Shown here: piece after piece, positions 4,855 through 5,678 of the stretch | Layout of the letters: every line of letters begins with the position of its first letter | Position numbering within the stretch: the stretch's first letter is position 1 | Assembly: GCA_030153205.1 (NCBI GenBank) | Contig: JASLHV010000318.1 | Coordinates: 1-5,678, forward strand | Length of the DNA stretch: 5,678 nucleotides | From: Roseiarcus sp. | Lineage (GTDB): Bacteria > Pseudomonadota > Alphaproteobacteria > Rhizobiales > Beijerinckiaceae | Reading direction: 5' to 3' | Notes under the pieces: generated by a model | Databases searched by the model: none | What the model was told of the DNA's origin: nothing | What the model saw: only the letters and a program-made list of their open reading frames with translations | Made by a program: the position numbers and the translations under genes

Positions 4855-5678
4855 TCACGCTGCGACATCCGCAGCGGTGGTCCGTCGAAGCCAATCGGGG
4901 TCGATGCGTGGGAGCGGAATGGCGTCCATGAGCGCGCGGGTATACTCATGTTTCGGCCCCGCGAAGATGTCCGCACAGGCGCCTTCCTCGACGACCCGCC
5001 CCGAGCGCAGCACATAGACCCGATCGCATATGGCGCGGATGACCGACAAATCGTGGCTAATGAAAGCCATGGCCAAACCAAGATCGCGAGAAAGGTCCTT
5101 CAGAAGATTGAGCGCGAGAGCCTGGGTCGAGACGTCGAGGCCCGAGACGATCTCGTCGGCGAGTACGAAGTCAGGCGCTAGAAGCGCGACACGCGCGATA
5201 CCGATGCGTTGCCGCTGTCCTCCTGAGAGTTCATGCGGATAACGGTCGAGACACATATGCGGCAGGCTGAAGCGCGTGAAAATCGCGCGCGCCTTGCTTT
5301 CGGCGTCAGCATGATTTTTCGCGACGCCGTGAAAAAGCATCGGCTCGACGATGATACGGCGGATCATGTGCCGCGGATTGAGTGACGCCATTGGATCTTG
5401 GAAGATGAGTTGCATGCGCCTTCGCAGCGGCCGCATCCTCCCTTCCGATAGGCGCGTAATGTCTTGGCCGGCGAAAGCGATGGAGCCAGAGGCGACATCC
5501 ACCAGCCGCAAGAGCGCGCGGCCGAGCGTCGTCTTACCCGAGCCGCTCTCGCCCACGATGCCGACGGTTTCGCCGCGTCTCACGCTTATACTGACGCCGT
5601 GGAGCACTCTTACGGGTTGCGACGCGCGTCCTAGCCACCGACGCTTCCCGCCGAAGGCCACCTCGATGTCGCGCGCTA
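4855..5678 (-). CDS. oligopeptide/dipeptide-type ABC importer ATPase (OppF/DppF-like; 5' end outside window)
   Basis: The frame is open from the TGA at 4857-4855 to the right edge. A GTG at 5661 could start it, but the codons before it (ARDIE) continue the usual first beta-strand of this family, so the gene starts outside. Numbered from that GTG, the protein has Walker A GESGSGKTT (37-45), the Q-loop FQDP (87-90), and the signature LSGGQRQR (145-152). These are followed by Walker B FVLADE (165-170), a D-loop SGLD (173-176) and the H-loop histidine H203. The segment DPMASLNPR (89-97) and the C-terminal HEYTRALMDAIP (238-249) are typical of the oligopeptide/nickel family with its extra C-terminal domain. 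It would power uptake of peptides or similar small solutes as a peripheral inner-membrane subunit. It may be the second half of a double-ATPase fusion, which only upstream sequence would show. The permease and binding-protein genes are not in the window. Confidence 0.92.
   Translation of the reverse strand, partial: ARDIEVAFGGKRRWLGRASQPVRVLHGVSISVRRGETVGIVGESGSGKTTLGRALLRLVDVASGSIAFAGQDITRLSEGRMRPLRRRMQLIFQDPMASLNPRHMIRRIIVEPMLFHGVAKNHADAESKARAIFTRFSLPHMCLDRYPHELSGGQRQRIGIARVALLAPDFVLADEIVSGLDVSTQALALNLLKDLSRDLGLAMAFISHDLSVIRAICDRVYVLRSGRVVEEGACADIFAGPKHEYTRALMDAIPLPRIDPDWLRRTTAADVAA

Noticed and set aside
4814..4894. Upstream in-frame starts for the VOC protein (ATG 4894 and others)
   Set aside because: They would put an Arg/Cys-rich extension before a normal signal peptide and overlap the end of the ABC gene. 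ATG 4813 has a good ribosome binding site.
5662..5678. GTG 5661 as the true start of the ABC ATPase
   Set aside because: The frame continues upstream with residues that fit the family's first strand, so the gene most likely begins beyond the window.

Overview
The window is GC-rich DNA with GC-biased third codon positions. Two things suggest an alphaproteobacterium, probably of the Hyphomicrobiales (Rhizobiales): GGAAC-N16/17-CGTT promoters of the EcfG general-stress type, and the style of the small hydrophilic genes. No species can be named from the sequence alone.

Left third (1-2609, minus strand): a two-gene operon. A radical SAM protein of the 'putative DNA modification/repair' family (2609-1341, with a C-terminal helix-hairpin-helix) is followed after 15 bases by a DUF4130-UdgX fusion (1325 to beyond the left edge). 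UdgX proteins cross-link covalently to uracil in DNA, and the key KRRIH loop is intact here. The job of this pair as a system is still unknown. It is the most interesting known-but-undeciphered module in the window.

Middle (2733-3982): a small minus-strand hypothetical gene (2930-2733), then three short plus-strand genes (3180-3488, 3479-3712, 3743-3982). The three encode a charged helical protein and two very hydrophilic, probably disordered proteins. Each has its own Shine-Dalgarno sequence. Two EcfG-type promoters precede them: GGAAC-N17-GTT at 3126-3150, and a perfect GGAAC-N16-CGTT at 3408-3432 inside the 3' end of the first gene. A third match (GGAAC-N17-CGTT) lies on the minus strand at 3714-3739 and would produce an antisense transcript. 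This looks like a small general-stress-response island of unknown proteins.

Right third (4208-5678, minus strand): the ATPase of an oligopeptide/dipeptide-type ABC importer (from beyond the right edge to 4855) is followed after 41 bases by a secreted VOC/glyoxalase-fold protein (4813-4208). That protein has a signal peptide and a complete His-Glu-His-Glu metal site. The two are probably co-transcribed.

The non-coding gaps are 2610-2732, 2931-3179 and 3983-4207. They hold the promoters and a few hairpins listed below. I saw no tRNA, rRNA, CRISPR array, insertion sequence or origin.
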